This document shows, piece by piece, positions 9,064-15,537 of a DNA stretch of 30,483 bases. How positions within the stretch are numbered: position 1 is the first letter of the stretch; each line of letters starts with the position of its first letter. Location: IMG/VR virus record IMGVR_UViG_3300042311_000368, positions 1 through 30,483 of that record; one strand, written 5' to 3'. This DNA comes from a virus. The translations under genes and the position numbers were made by a program. Below the pieces are notes generated by a model, which had not been told where the DNA came from, ran no database searches, and saw nothing but the letters and a program-made list of their open reading frames with translations.

Positions 9064-9274
9064 ATAAATAAGCCGTTAACGATGCAAAGATAGCATAATA
9101 AATATTCCATGTAACAATTAAAACACTCCAAAATGATAAGCATTTAAAACACGTCACAATGTCGATTACTTTCTCTAGACGCTTGATTAAGTATAACCGT
9201 TCCAATCTGTCACGGATTGGTTCGAAATGCGTAATAAACCACGCTATTAGAAACACTTTTATAGATAAAATCAT
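9038..9274 (-). CDS. small membrane protein with CxxC-x-FW motif, DUF1360-like
   Basis: Start chosen at ATG 9274 (MILSIKVFLIAWFITHFEPI), 78 residues; a TTG two codons upstream also keeps the frame. An N-terminal hydrophobic segment (residues 2-15), a basic middle (RDRLERLYLIKRLEKV), the signature CFKCLSFW, then a second hydrophobic segment (SVLIVTWNIYYAIFASLTAY) suggest two membrane passes with a CxxC pair at the membrane face, as in the DUF1360 family. Function is unknown in the family. A TACATTTG element lies only three bases before the ATG (9278-9285). Confidence 0.65.
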   Translation of the reverse strand: MILSIKVFLIAWFITHFEPIRDRLERLYLIKRLEKVIDIVTCFKCLSFWSVLIVTWNIYYAIFASLTAYLYDSIAERD

Positions 9275-9277
9275 ATT

Positions 9278-9285
9278 CAAATGTA
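9278..9285 (-). promoter_or_regulatory. possible Bacteroidetes -7 element TACATTTG
   Basis: Matches TAnnTTTG on the minus strand just ahead of the membrane protein gene. It is so close to the ATG that the message would have almost no leader. No clear TTTG at the -33 distance, so weak. Confidence 0.3.
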
Positions 9286-9314
9286 CAATTTATTTTCTAT
9301 TACGCCATTAAAAC

Positions 9315-9374
9315 GGCTTTATAACAGTCAATAAGCGAGACTAAAGCCATCGCCTATCGCTGTCCGTTATAACC
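9315..9374 (-). repeat. long imperfect hairpin after the 91-aa gene
   Basis: The minus strand reads GGTTATAACGGACA, then AGGCGA, and returns through TCGCTTATTG and TGTTATAAAGCC, giving roughly 20 base pairs with bulges. There is no T-run after it, so it is not a classical intrinsic terminator. One arm repeats, in inverted orientation, a sequence on the far side of the 91-aa gene (9685-9719). Confidence 0.5.
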
Positions 9375-9380
9375 AATGCT
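9366..9380 (-). repeat. inverted repeat arm, left of 91-aa gene
   Basis: AGCATTGGTTATAAC on the minus strand, overlapping the TAG stop of the 91-aa gene. It matches 14 of 15 bases of AGCACTGGTTATAAC on the plus strand at 9685-9699; similarity fades gradually outward to a shared GATGGC. Confidence 0.6.
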
Positions 9381-9654
9381 AACAAGCAGTAGTCATATAA
9401 TCGACATTCTCGGACTTGCTAAACAAATCAATAACCGCTTCTGTTGAAATTGGTATAATGTGATATGTTTCACTATTCCGCTTTTTAATGTATAGTTTCG
9501 GTTTATCAAGTTCACCACTCGTTACACAAACCATTTGTTTTTTATTTACTTTTTTCTCTAAAGCAAATCCGTGATAACCTGTTTGTTTAAACTCGACATT
9601 ACAACTCATATCGGTTCTTTCAAATCCTAAATCAATGTATTTTTGGTATTCCAT
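9379..9654 (-). CDS. hypothetical phage protein, 91 aa
   Basis: Unrecognised function. Starts at ATG 9654 behind the AT-rich AATAACAATATGG context. The core phrases TGYHGFALEKKVNKKQMVCV and SGELDKPKLYIKK look like a small mixed alpha/beta protein that recurs unnamed in Bacteroidetes phages. No membrane segment. It is flanked on both sides by inverted copies of a GGTTATAAC-containing sequence, and its stop codon lies in one of them. Confidence 0.7.
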   Translation of the reverse strand: MEYQKYIDLGFERTDMSCNVEFKQTGYHGFALEKKVNKKQMVCVTSGELDKPKLYIKKRNSETYHIIPISTEAVIDLFSKSENVDYMTTAC

Positions 9655-9672
9655 ATTGTTATTTTTTTTAAG

Positions 9673-9807
9673 TTAATTAATAAAAGCACTGGTTATAACA
9701 GCACCTAACCGAGATGGCTGTTGCTCTGTTTCTTTTGGGGTATTGTTTAAATTGTCCATTTTCTTTTGAATATTATCGGTGGAATACGCCACCTCGTTTA
9801 GCTGCAT
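9673..9807 (-). CDS. small hydrophilic protein, 44 aa
   Basis: Short frame from ATG 9807 (MQLNEVAYSTDNIQKKMDNL) to TAA 9673, starting four bases after the stop of the previous small membrane protein. The Gln/Asn/Lys-rich first half looks helical and the end (RLGAVITSAFIN) is hydrophobic. Support is only position in a tight series of small genes; it could be chance. Confidence 0.45.
   Translation of the reverse strand: MQLNEVAYSTDNIQKKMDNLNNTPKETEQQPSRLGAVITSAFIN
9685..9699 (+). repeat. inverted repeat arm, right of 91-aa gene
   Basis: AGCACTGGTTATAAC, partner of the copy at 9366-9380. It falls inside the 3' end of the 44-aa reading frame. A further weaker copy of the ATAACAG...CGAGA part lies on the plus strand near 9321-9340. 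Confidence 0.6.
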
Positions 9808-9811
9808 CACG

Positions 9812-9931
9812 TTATTCAGGCATCACGCCACTACATTTCGCAACTACCGCAATTATAACTACTATTGCAACCCCAAAGATTAACCGCTCAAAGTTTTTTT
9901 CTAGCGGTTCTTTTCTGTTTAATTTTCTCAT
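9812..9931 (-). CDS. small single-pass membrane protein, 39 aa
   Basis: ATG 9931 reads MRKLNRKEPLEKNFERLIFG: a very basic N-terminus followed by a hydrophobic helix (LIFGVAIVVIIAVVAKC). The ATG shares its A with the TGA stop of the upstream gene (TGATG), a sign of coupled translation. By the positive-inside rule the N-terminus should be cytoplasmic. Role unknown. Confidence 0.6.
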   Translation of the reverse strand: MRKLNRKEPLEKNFERLIFGVAIVVIIAVVAKCSGVMPE

Positions 9932-10098
9932 CACCAATATTTTATAAAAATAAATAATATACCACCTACAACTGAACCTATAAAAAATGAAACAACTGTA
10001 AAAAATAAGCATTCTAAATAAGTATAATCTTTATTTATCTTTTTTACAACTAATGCGATTGCAAAAAGAATCAAAAATAATAATGCAACGTATCTCAT
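9931..10098 (-). CDS. small two-pass membrane protein, 55 aa
   Basis: ATG 10098 overlaps the preceding stop as ATGA. Two hydrophobic segments (YVALLFLILFAIALVV and FFTVVSFFIGSVVGGILFIF) are separated by a short charged loop (KKINKDYTYLEC). Role unknown; a lysis-accessory or host-membrane role is only a guess. Confidence 0.65.
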   Translation of the reverse strand: MRYVALLFLILFAIALVVKKINKDYTYLECLFFTVVSFFIGSVVGGILFIFIKYW

Positions 10099-10277
10099 AA
10101 CTTTTCAATTTCTTGTTTTACTTCTAAATAAAATTCAAGTGTTTCTAATGCTACTTTTTTATGTAGTTTTAATATCTCATCAACTGCAATCAACGCACAG
10201 TCAATCGCTATATTATCAATATCATAAACAGCTAACATTTTATCTACTAATTCCCTCGCTTTTTTTTCAGCTTCCAT
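10095..10277 (-). CDS. hypothetical helical protein, 60 aa
   Basis: Start set at ATG 10277 (MEAEKKARELVDKMLAVYDI); a TTG two codons earlier is also in frame. The pattern ELVDKM, then DCALIAVDEIL, then EVKQEIEKL is a common small unnamed protein family of Bacteroidetes phages. All-helical by composition. It overlaps the upstream gene by 11 bases and the downstream one by ATGA. Role unknown. Confidence 0.7.
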   Translation of the reverse strand: MEAEKKARELVDKMLAVYDIDNIAIDCALIAVDEILKLHKKVALETLEFYLEVKQEIEKL

Positions 10278-10458
10278 AAACAAATTTTATAAATTTTTCT
10301 AAATCTCTGTGGTCGTTGATACCGTAAACTTGAAAGTCGTTCAAGAATATTTTTATCCCTAATTCATCAAATGAAACATCTATGTCTTCAAATGAATACA
10401 TATCTAAATCGTTATGAAACTCAAAGTCTAACGCTCTTAGTTGGTTTTCTGTTATCAT
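10267..10458 (-). CDS. hypothetical acidic protein, 63 aa
   Basis: Begins MITENQLRALDFEFHNDLDM; mixed alpha/beta, acidic, with phrase FQVYGINDHRDLEKFIKFVY at the end. Resembles unnamed small phage proteins starting MITxxxLRxLxFE. ATGA overlap with the upstream gene. Role unknown. Confidence 0.65.
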   Translation of the reverse strand: MITENQLRALDFEFHNDLDMYSFEDIDVSFDELGIKIFLNDFQVYGINDHRDLEKFIKFVYGS

Positions 10459-10655
10459 TCTACTTTTCTATTAGAAATTTTATACCAATAATTATTACCT
10501 TGTGGACTATCAATCCAATCAAATGAAAGTGAAATAAAACAATCAAAACTAAAATATTCTATTTGTATGTATTCGTGAAATTCTTTACAATTTTTTCTAA
10601 ATTCCTTTTGTTCTTTCTCGCTCAAGAAAGAAAACCAGTAACTACCTCTTTTCAT
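10455..10655 (-). CDS. hypothetical aromatic-rich protein, 66 aa
   Basis: Begins MKRGSYWFSFLSEKEQKEFR; a short helical start then an aromatic-rich stretch (FSFDCFISLSFDWIDSPQG). No motif recognised. Overlaps the downstream gene by four bases and sits one base from the upstream gene. Confidence 0.65.
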   Translation of the reverse strand: MKRGSYWFSFLSEKEQKEFRKNCKEFHEYIQIEYFSFDCFISLSFDWIDSPQGNNYWYKISNRKVE

Positions 10656-10656
10656 C

Positions 10657-10866
10657 TTATAAACAATTTTCGTTATACCACTCTATCGCTTTCTCGTTAG
10701 TGCTAAACCGTCTTAAATGCGTTTTAGTCTTTACATCTCTAATTACCCACCAACCACGCAAATATTTAATTTCGTACTTTGGTCTAATATTTTCGGATAT
10801 GATAATCGAACCAAATAATATGGTAAGCATCACAATAACCGTTGCTATTAATAATTCATTTTGCAT
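10657..10866 (-). CDS. membrane-anchored protein, 69 aa
   Basis: ATG 10866 (MQNELLIATVIVMLTILFGS) gives an N-terminal hydrophobic helix of about 20 residues, followed by a soluble part (YEIKYLRGWWVIRDVKTKTH) that looks like a small beta domain and ends with WYNENC. A GTG one codon earlier is also possible. Its start overlaps the stop of the 49-aa gene by 11 bases. Role unknown. Confidence 0.65.
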   Translation of the reverse strand: MQNELLIATVIVMLTILFGSIIISENIRPKYEIKYLRGWWVIRDVKTKTHLRRFSTNEKAIEWYNENCL

Positions 10867-11005
10867 CACTTGATTTTTTAGTTTCGTACTCTCGATAATT
10901 CTCCGCTAACTTTTTGTATTCGTCAGCGTATTTCGCAGTCACTTTGGCTTGCACCATAACCGCATCTTTTACTTTCTTTCTTCCAGCGTTTCTGTCGTTC
11001 TTCAT
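10856..11005 (-). CDS. small basic protein, 49 aa
   Basis: ATG 11005 reads MKNDRNAGRKKVKDAVMVQA. The NAGRKK-type start is common in short phage proteins with a basic N-terminus. The rest is helical and charged (EYKKLAENYREYETKK). It lies 12 bases after a -7 element shared with other promoters here (11024-11031), so it is probably the first gene of the small-gene operon running left to the sigma-like gene. Confidence 0.65.
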   Translation of the reverse strand: MKNDRNAGRKKVKDAVMVQAKVTAKYADEYKKLAENYREYETKKSSDAK

Positions 11006-11017
11006 TTCGTTTAAATA

Positions 11018-11031
11018 TTTCAGCAAATATA
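11018..11031 (-). promoter_or_regulatory. Bacteroidetes-type promoter, TATATTTGCTGAAA
   Basis: TATATTTG matches the Bacteroidetes -7 consensus TAnnTTTG and is followed by CTGAAA, the same downstream bases found at two other gaps (18702-18715 and 20744-20757). It lies in a 53-base gap upstream of the 49-aa gene. The -33 element is not clear. Confidence 0.55.
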
Positions 11032-11058
11032 ACAATATTATTTTAATAAACTAATATT

Positions 11059-11403
11059 TTATAAATATTCTTTAACTACACTTTGAAATTCTGCAAGCGT
11101 TCTAACTAAATAATATTCAAAACCTAATTTTTTAACGCTATTTTCAAACTCAATTTGTGTTTCTCTTTGCTTTCCTTTTTCATCTTTACACTCAATGAAT
11201 AAAATTTTATTTGGAATAATAACAATTAAATCACTTACTCCGGATTTCATGCCTAATGCTTTTTTATACATTTGTTCCCTGGCGTTTTTTCCCTCGTTAG
11301 GAACGCTAAAAATTAAACATTGTGGATCACTATTTTTTAAACAATAAGTGTTATTAAACCACATTACTATTTCTTGCTGTATTTTTGATTCGTCTTTTTT
11401 CAT
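11059..11403 (-). CDS. VRR-NUC domain nuclease
   Basis: PD-(D/E)xK-type nuclease of the VRR-NUC family, known to act on branched DNA in replication and repair. The 114 residues cover the stand-alone viral form. Visible: ESKIQQEIVMWFNN at the start (the conserved Glu/Gln helix), GVSDLIVI with Asp58, FIECKDEKGK with Glu71 and Lys73, and a following QRETQIEFE with Gln83. Start ATG 11403 keeps the conserved first helix but overlaps the helicase by 50 bases. Directly after an SF2 helicase, the pair probably processes replication or recombination intermediates together. Confidence 0.9.
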   Translation of the reverse strand: MKKDESKIQQEIVMWFNNTYCLKNSDPQCLIFSVPNEGKNAREQMYKKALGMKSGVSDLIVIIPNKILFIECKDEKGKQRETQIEFENSVKKLGFEYYLVRTLAEFQSVVKEYL

Positions 11404-12865
11404 CTAGTAAATTTATTACAAATTCTTTATGCCAACCGTTATTTTTTTTATCGTATTTCTTGCACCATTTTTCTAGTTCAATAATTCCCATACTATTGCT
11501 ATATTCATTTGTTACAACGCTTTCATATTTTATTTGATAGTTGACAATGTGCTCTGCAATTTTGTGAAGTACTGCGTATGGTTTCCAGGAACGTTCTTCA
11601 GCTAATTGATAAAGTTTATCTGTTGGAATGTTTATAGGTCTATCTCTAGTCAATAAAAATAACTGTTGGTCCTTTTCTTCTTTAGCTTGCTTTTCTCTTT
11701 CTTCTTCAAAATCATGCCCACAATTTTCACAAACAACTTTTCTTGTATGTTGCATAAATCCACAACCTGGACACTCCTTAATTGGTGCTGCGCTTTCTTT
11801 GTTTCCTTTCTTTTCTTTTTTAGTTCCTTTTTCAAACATTGTTTTCCAATCGAAAAAGTCATCGTAAAAACCATGTCTAGTTGTATTTTTACCCAAATCA
11901 ATAACAAAGAATTTATCTTTATTTTGACTTAACCTAGAACCTCGACCAATCATCTGTAAATACAAAGGCAACGATTTTGTAGCTCGATTTAAAATAATTG
12001 CTTCAACTGTTGGCTCATCGTAACCCGTTGTCAATACTCCTACATTACACATTATTCCATGCGGATCACTTTTAAAATCCTCTATTGCCTTTTTTCTTTC
12101 GGTTGTTGGTGTTTCTCCGGTAATTGAATACACATTAAGACCTTCGTTTTTAAATGCGTTAAAAACAGCTAAATTGTGATTTACATTTACATTAAAAATA
12201 ATTGTTTTTTTTCCGGCTATTTTGGACCAATACGCATTAATTACATTCTTAACCATTTTTTCAGACGAATAAAAATCTTCCATTTCTTTTTCGTCAAAAT
12301 CTCCACCTCTTATTTTAAATTTTTGCTTTGAAACAAGATCGCTTGCAAAACCATAAACCTCACAATTCAATAGAAATTTATTTTCAATCAAATAAGGAAT
12401 ATTTGTTGGCATTATTAAACTGTGAAAATAATCGGCTAATGGTTTTTCGCTTACCGGTGTTGCTGATACTCCTACAACTTTTGTTTCAACCTTATCAAAG
12501 AATGGTAACTTTCTAAAATTTCCTATGTGAGCTTCATCAATAATTACCAATCCAAAACCTGGTAACTTATCAATTCTTCTATTTAATGTTTCAACCATTG
12601 CCACATAAAAATCGTAATCATGCGGAATAACTTTAATACCTTTTTCAATCTTAAAACATTTTTCGCCAAGTGATAAAAATGCTTGTTGTAATAATTCTTG
12701 CCTATGTACAACAATTAAAACTTTTTCAATATTTTCAGCAAAATGTCTTTTTGCCAATTCACAAAAAGTAAATGTCTTTCCGCTTCCTGTTGGCATCTGT
12801 AACATTACGTTACCTTTTATTTTTTCTATTTGGTCAATTGCCAAATTTTGATAATTTCTAAGCAT
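11354..12865 (-). CDS. superfamily 2 DNA helicase with C-terminal zinc finger
   Basis: ATP-dependent helicase or translocase. Motif I PTGSGKT (residues 25-31), motif II DEAH (110-113), motif III SATP (134-137), motif V region TTGYDEPTVEAI and motif VI QMIGRGSR (304-311) are all present, in the order of UvsW/type III restriction-like SF2 enzymes. A four-Cys zinc finger follows (CPGC 365-368 and CENC 379-382), then a charged helical tail. The 503-residue length is normal for phage versions. Its ATG is 14 bases from an array of 11-base repeats (12879-12911) that may control it. Probably drives replication or origin opening together with the VirE-type primase upstream. Confidence 0.92.
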   Translation of the reverse strand: MLRNYQNLAIDQIEKIKGNVMLQMPTGSGKTFTFCELAKRHFAENIEKVLIVVHRQELLQQAFLSLGEKCFKIEKGIKVIPHDYDFYVAMVETLNRRIDKLPGFGLVIIDEAHIGNFRKLPFFDKVETKVVGVSATPVSEKPLADYFHSLIMPTNIPYLIENKFLLNCEVYGFASDLVSKQKFKIRGGDFDEKEMEDFYSSEKMVKNVINAYWSKIAGKKTIIFNVNVNHNLAVFNAFKNEGLNVYSITGETPTTERKKAIEDFKSDPHGIMCNVGVLTTGYDEPTVEAIILNRATKSLPLYLQMIGRGSRLSQNKDKFFVIDLGKNTTRHGFYDDFFDWKTMFEKGTKKEKKGNKESAAPIKECPGCGFMQHTRKVVCENCGHDFEEEREKQAKEEKDQQLFLLTRDRPINIPTDKLYQLAEERSWKPYAVLHKIAEHIVNYQIKYESVVTNEYSNSMGIIELEKWCKKYDKKNNGWHKEFVINLLDEKRRIKNTARNSNVV

Positions 12866-12878
12866 ATTTTTAATTTTT

Positions 12879-13105
12879 ATCTGTATACCATCTGTAAACC
12901 ATCTGTAAACCTCTAACTATCTGTGCCACAATGCTGAGTTTACAGATTTACAGATTAACACATTATTTTACATATTTACCTACATGAAAATATTTTTAAT
13001 TTTTTTTTTAATTTTTTTTTCACGTTGGCTATCCTAACAAAAAAACTCATTTTATCTGTAACTGTAAACTCCATACTGATATTTAAATAGTTAAGGTTTA
13101 CAGAT
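12879..13105. repeat. iteron-like array of ATCTGTAAACC / GGTTTACAGAT motifs, candidate origin
   Basis: Non-coding gap of 244 bases between primase and helicase. Direct 11-base repeats run head to tail at 12879 (ATCTGTATACC), 12890 and 12901 (ATCTGTAAACC), with a partial copy at 12919. Inverted copies lie at 12938-12947 (GTTTACAGAT), 12947-12955 (TTTACAGAT) and 13095-13105 (GGTTTACAGAT), and a partial direct copy at 13054-13060. Between them is a run of almost pure A/T (about 12984-13020). Repeats plus an AT-rich stretch beside primase and helicase genes is the classic look of an iteron origin; an operator is the alternative. Confidence 0.7.
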
Positions 13106-13109
13106 GTTG

Positions 13110-15191
13110 TTATAAATCGATTTGTAAACGGTAAACTCTCATTAACTTTCCGTTTATTTTTTTCATTTCTTGTTCTATTCCAACTTTTTTTAATGCTTGA
13201 CCTATTCTTTTTGTGTTTGTACGAAGTGATGGAAAATGTTTTTCAAGTCCTAGTTTTACATCTGTTGAAGTCATGTAATTATATTGGTCAAATTTGCAAT
13301 ACCTGGTAATCAAATCTTCTTCTTGCCAAACTTCTGTATTTTTCAAAGTTGATTGATTAAGAAAGTCTATTTCTCCTTTTTCTAAAAACCAACCTTGAGG
13401 ATCATTTTTCCATTCATTGTACAGCTCAATAAATAATTTTGTCTTATCAATTGATTTAAATTTTTCAATGTTAAATGCAATTAGATTAATCGGAATTATA
13501 CGTCTGTTTCCGGTTGGATCGTTTATTACTTCGCTATCATTTGAAGTACCCCCAAGCACTGCCAAACGGTTTAAATCTTCCGTTATTCGGCCATAAGGCG
13601 CACGAATTGAAAATGTTTGTTGTGAAGATAAACGCTTTAATTTTGTAGCATCTTTTTTTGATTTACCTCCAAATTCGTCATCGACAATTAGTAATTTTTT
13701 ACACATTAAAATTTCAGAATCTTTGCCCTCATCTAAATTTGATTCTGCATAATATTTTCTAAGTTCTTTTGGTAATAAATTTCTAAAAAATTCCGTTTTT
13801 CTTACTCCTTGTTCTCCTACCAATACCAAAATCATAAGCGAATAAGTCCCAAAACTAGAACCGATAATACCAAGCAACCATTTTTTAAGGTAAACATCCA
13901 GGTAGTCTTCAATATTCCAAAACTCCTCATCTTTAAAAATCTGTGCATCTATTGTAAAACATGATTTTAATTTTTCAAATTCATTATCCGGAATGATATT
14001 TTGATTATTTAGAAAGAAGTCATGTATAGGATTAAAACTTGGCGTATTTTCTTTTGATTGTATTAAGGTCCAAACTTTATCTTTCGAAACTTTCTCATCT
14101 ATTTTATGCCAAACTAAAGAATAGAATTGAGCCATTTCTCTATCTGTCATTTCAGTTCCTTTCATTTCAAAATTTCGTGTAATTTCATTGAACTTAATTT
14201 TTTGTAATCTTATCAAATCAATTATTTCATCTAGTTCCGTTTTTTCTTTAGTACCAGGTTTTAAATTCTCAATAATATTATCATTGTCTTCAATGCCTAA
14301 TTCTTTTAAAGTTTCTTTTGGATTTTCTGAAAGTTTAATTACTGATTTAATTGTTTCAGTTTTTTCAGAAGTCAAAGAAATTCCTGCATCTTTAAACTTC
14401 CAATAAATTGTAGCAATAGAAATTCCGGTTTCTTTTCTAGTACATGCTTTTTGATAATGTTTTGACGCTTTTACTTCATCGTATTTTGACGAAGCTCTAC
14501 TAAGTGAATGAAAATAACTTTCTCCATTTGGTCCAAACTCCGAAGCTAAAGCAAAGGCCAATTTAATGTAATCTGAATATTCATCAAATAAATTCATCCC
14601 GCTTGCCTGGTTAACCATGTCGTCAAAATCTGACTTAACTACAAACGGTTTATAATTTTTGCGTTCAACTTCTTTTTTCTTTAGGTATTTTTTAAAGACC
14701 TTTGATTTTTCATTTATTATTAATTCAGGATCATAAGAAATAAATCTTAACCTGGAAACATCTTTACATGATTTATCTACAACAATGGAATAATTTATAA
14801 AAAAATATTCTTCAAGTCCTAAAAAAGCATCTAAATGTCTTTCACTATCAATTTTTACATAAACTGCAAAACCAAATCCACCAGCGGACCTATGTATACA
14901 ATGTACATATTGGTCGGCTTTTAATGCTTCAATGTCAATTTCACAAATTTGGTCCTTTGCATCTACATCAATACAAATTAATCCGGAATGCTTGAGCAAA
15001 TTATTTGCCTTTCTTTCCTTAAAAACTCCGCTTGCAGTAACAGCATGTAAAGTTTCTTTCTTTCTTTTTCCGGTTCTAAAATCTAAAATTTCGTCTTGCC
15101 ACTGACCGTTTTTGATACCGTCAAAAAATGCTTCAATCGATAGATTTCTTTCACTGTTTGGCTCTTTTGCATGTTTAAAAATACTTACCAT
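13110..15191 (-). CDS. primase-helicase-like protein: BT4734-type N-terminus with VirE P-loop ATPase
   Basis: Replication protein of 693 residues. The N-terminal third resembles the BT4734-like/VirE_N domain: LICIDVD with the acid pair Asp75/Asp77, HRSAGGFGFAVYV (100-112) and SRLRF (146-150), the layout of archaeo-eukaryotic-type primases. A helical PriCT-like segment follows (residues 200-270). The C-terminal part is a VirE-type ATPase: Walker A GEQGVRKT (459-466), Walker B LLIVDDE (500-506), GTSND (548-552) and GNRR (561-564). This makes it a likely primase with a helicase-like motor. Preceded by a structured 100-base leader and a TATATTTG promoter; followed by the iteron-like region. Confidence 0.85.
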   Translation of the reverse strand: MVSIFKHAKEPNSERNLSIEAFFDGIKNGQWQDEILDFRTGKRKKETLHAVTASGVFKERKANNLLKHSGLICIDVDAKDQICEIDIEALKADQYVHCIHRSAGGFGFAVYVKIDSERHLDAFLGLEEYFFINYSIVVDKSCKDVSRLRFISYDPELIINEKSKVFKKYLKKKEVERKNYKPFVVKSDFDDMVNQASGMNLFDEYSDYIKLAFALASEFGPNGESYFHSLSRASSKYDEVKASKHYQKACTRKETGISIATIYWKFKDAGISLTSEKTETIKSVIKLSENPKETLKELGIEDNDNIIENLKPGTKEKTELDEIIDLIRLQKIKFNEITRNFEMKGTEMTDREMAQFYSLVWHKIDEKVSKDKVWTLIQSKENTPSFNPIHDFFLNNQNIIPDNEFEKLKSCFTIDAQIFKDEEFWNIEDYLDVYLKKWLLGIIGSSFGTYSLMILVLVGEQGVRKTEFFRNLLPKELRKYYAESNLDEGKDSEILMCKKLLIVDDEFGGKSKKDATKLKRLSSQQTFSIRAPYGRITEDLNRLAVLGGTSNDSEVINDPTGNRRIIPINLIAFNIEKFKSIDKTKLFIELYNEWKNDPQGWFLEKGEIDFLNQSTLKNTEVWQEEDLITRYCKFDQYNYMTSTDVKLGLEKHFPSLRTNTKRIGQALKKVGIEQEMKKINGKLMRVYRLQIDL

Positions 15192-15200
15192 AAAAAAATA

Positions 15201-15251
15201 TTATAAATGCGAAAAGCCAGCAATCAAAGGCGGGTGAGAATACCCTTTCAT
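15201..15251 (-). CDS. possible leader peptide (16 codons) upstream of primase
   Basis: ATG 15251 opens MKGYSHPPLIAGFSHL and stops nine bases before the primase start. It runs through the 3' half of the leader hairpin, so ribosomes reading it would melt the stem. No homology is known; it may be chance. Confidence 0.25.
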   Translation of the reverse strand: MKGYSHPPLIAGFSHL

Positions 15252-15288
15252 GCTAGCTTTTCAATTAAATTTCCTGAAGTTCTCACCC
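15211..15288 (-). ncRNA. structured leader RNA with interlocking stems (possible pseudoknot)
   Basis: Read on the minus strand, GGGTGAGAA (15280-15288 side) pairs perfectly with TTCTCACCC (15232-15240 side), and GAAAAGCTAGCA (15251-15262) pairs over 12 positions, one of them U-G, with TGCTGGCTTTTC (15211-15222). The order is A-B-A'-B', so the stems interlock: either a pseudoknot or two exclusive folds. The UUCUC that the first strand would pair with sits in the loop of an inner hairpin. The structure starts about five bases after the expected transcription start and ends 19 bases before the primase ATG. Confidence 0.6.
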
Positions 15289-15299
15289 TTCTTGAATTA

Positions 15300-15307
15300 C
15301 AAATATA
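15300..15307 (-). promoter_or_regulatory. -7 element TATATTTG of the primase promoter
   Basis: Perfect match to TAnnTTTG. The expected start point is about 15293, so the transcript begins directly with the structured leader. The -33 element is not clear at the usual spacing. Confidence 0.5.
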
Positions 15308-15338
15308 CAAATAATCTCAATTCAACCTACAATTTCGA

Positions 15339-15527
15339 TTATTTTATTTCAATTTCGTCAATCGAATAAGTCGCATTTGCGAAATACAATTTGCCCTTTT
15401 CGTTGAGTTGCGGAATAGCGCAGTCGACGTACTGCATTCCGTTGCTCCAATAGTCCCGAATTGCGATAATGTCGCTACCGGTCGCCTTGTGTATTACTAT
15501 TTGTCTAGTGATTGTAAATAAGTCCAT
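15339..15527 (-). CDS. hypothetical protein, 62 aa
   Basis: Begins MDLFTITRQIVIHKATGSDI; ends just before the promoter of the primase. Mixed beta/alpha, no motif known. Last gene of the small-gene series that begins at 18685; ten bases separate it from the NUMOD4 gene. Role unknown. Confidence 0.6.
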   Translation of the reverse strand: MDLFTITRQIVIHKATGSDIIAIRDYWSNGMQYVDCAIPQLNEKGKLYFANATYSIDEIEIK

Positions 15528-15537
15528 TAGTAAAGCG

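Noticed and set aside
9714-9947. Plus-strand frame of 77 codons in the small-gene region
   Set aside because: Covers the 39-aa and 44-aa minus-strand genes, which have coupled starts; no plus-strand context.
12879-12956. CRISPR array
   Set aside because: Repeats are only 11 bases, adjoining without spacers, and occur in both orientations.
12976-13074. 32-codon minus-strand frame (MEFTVTDKMSFFVRIANVKK...)
   Set aside because: Lies across the repeat array and homopolymer A-runs; its start is built from a repeat copy, so chance is likelier.
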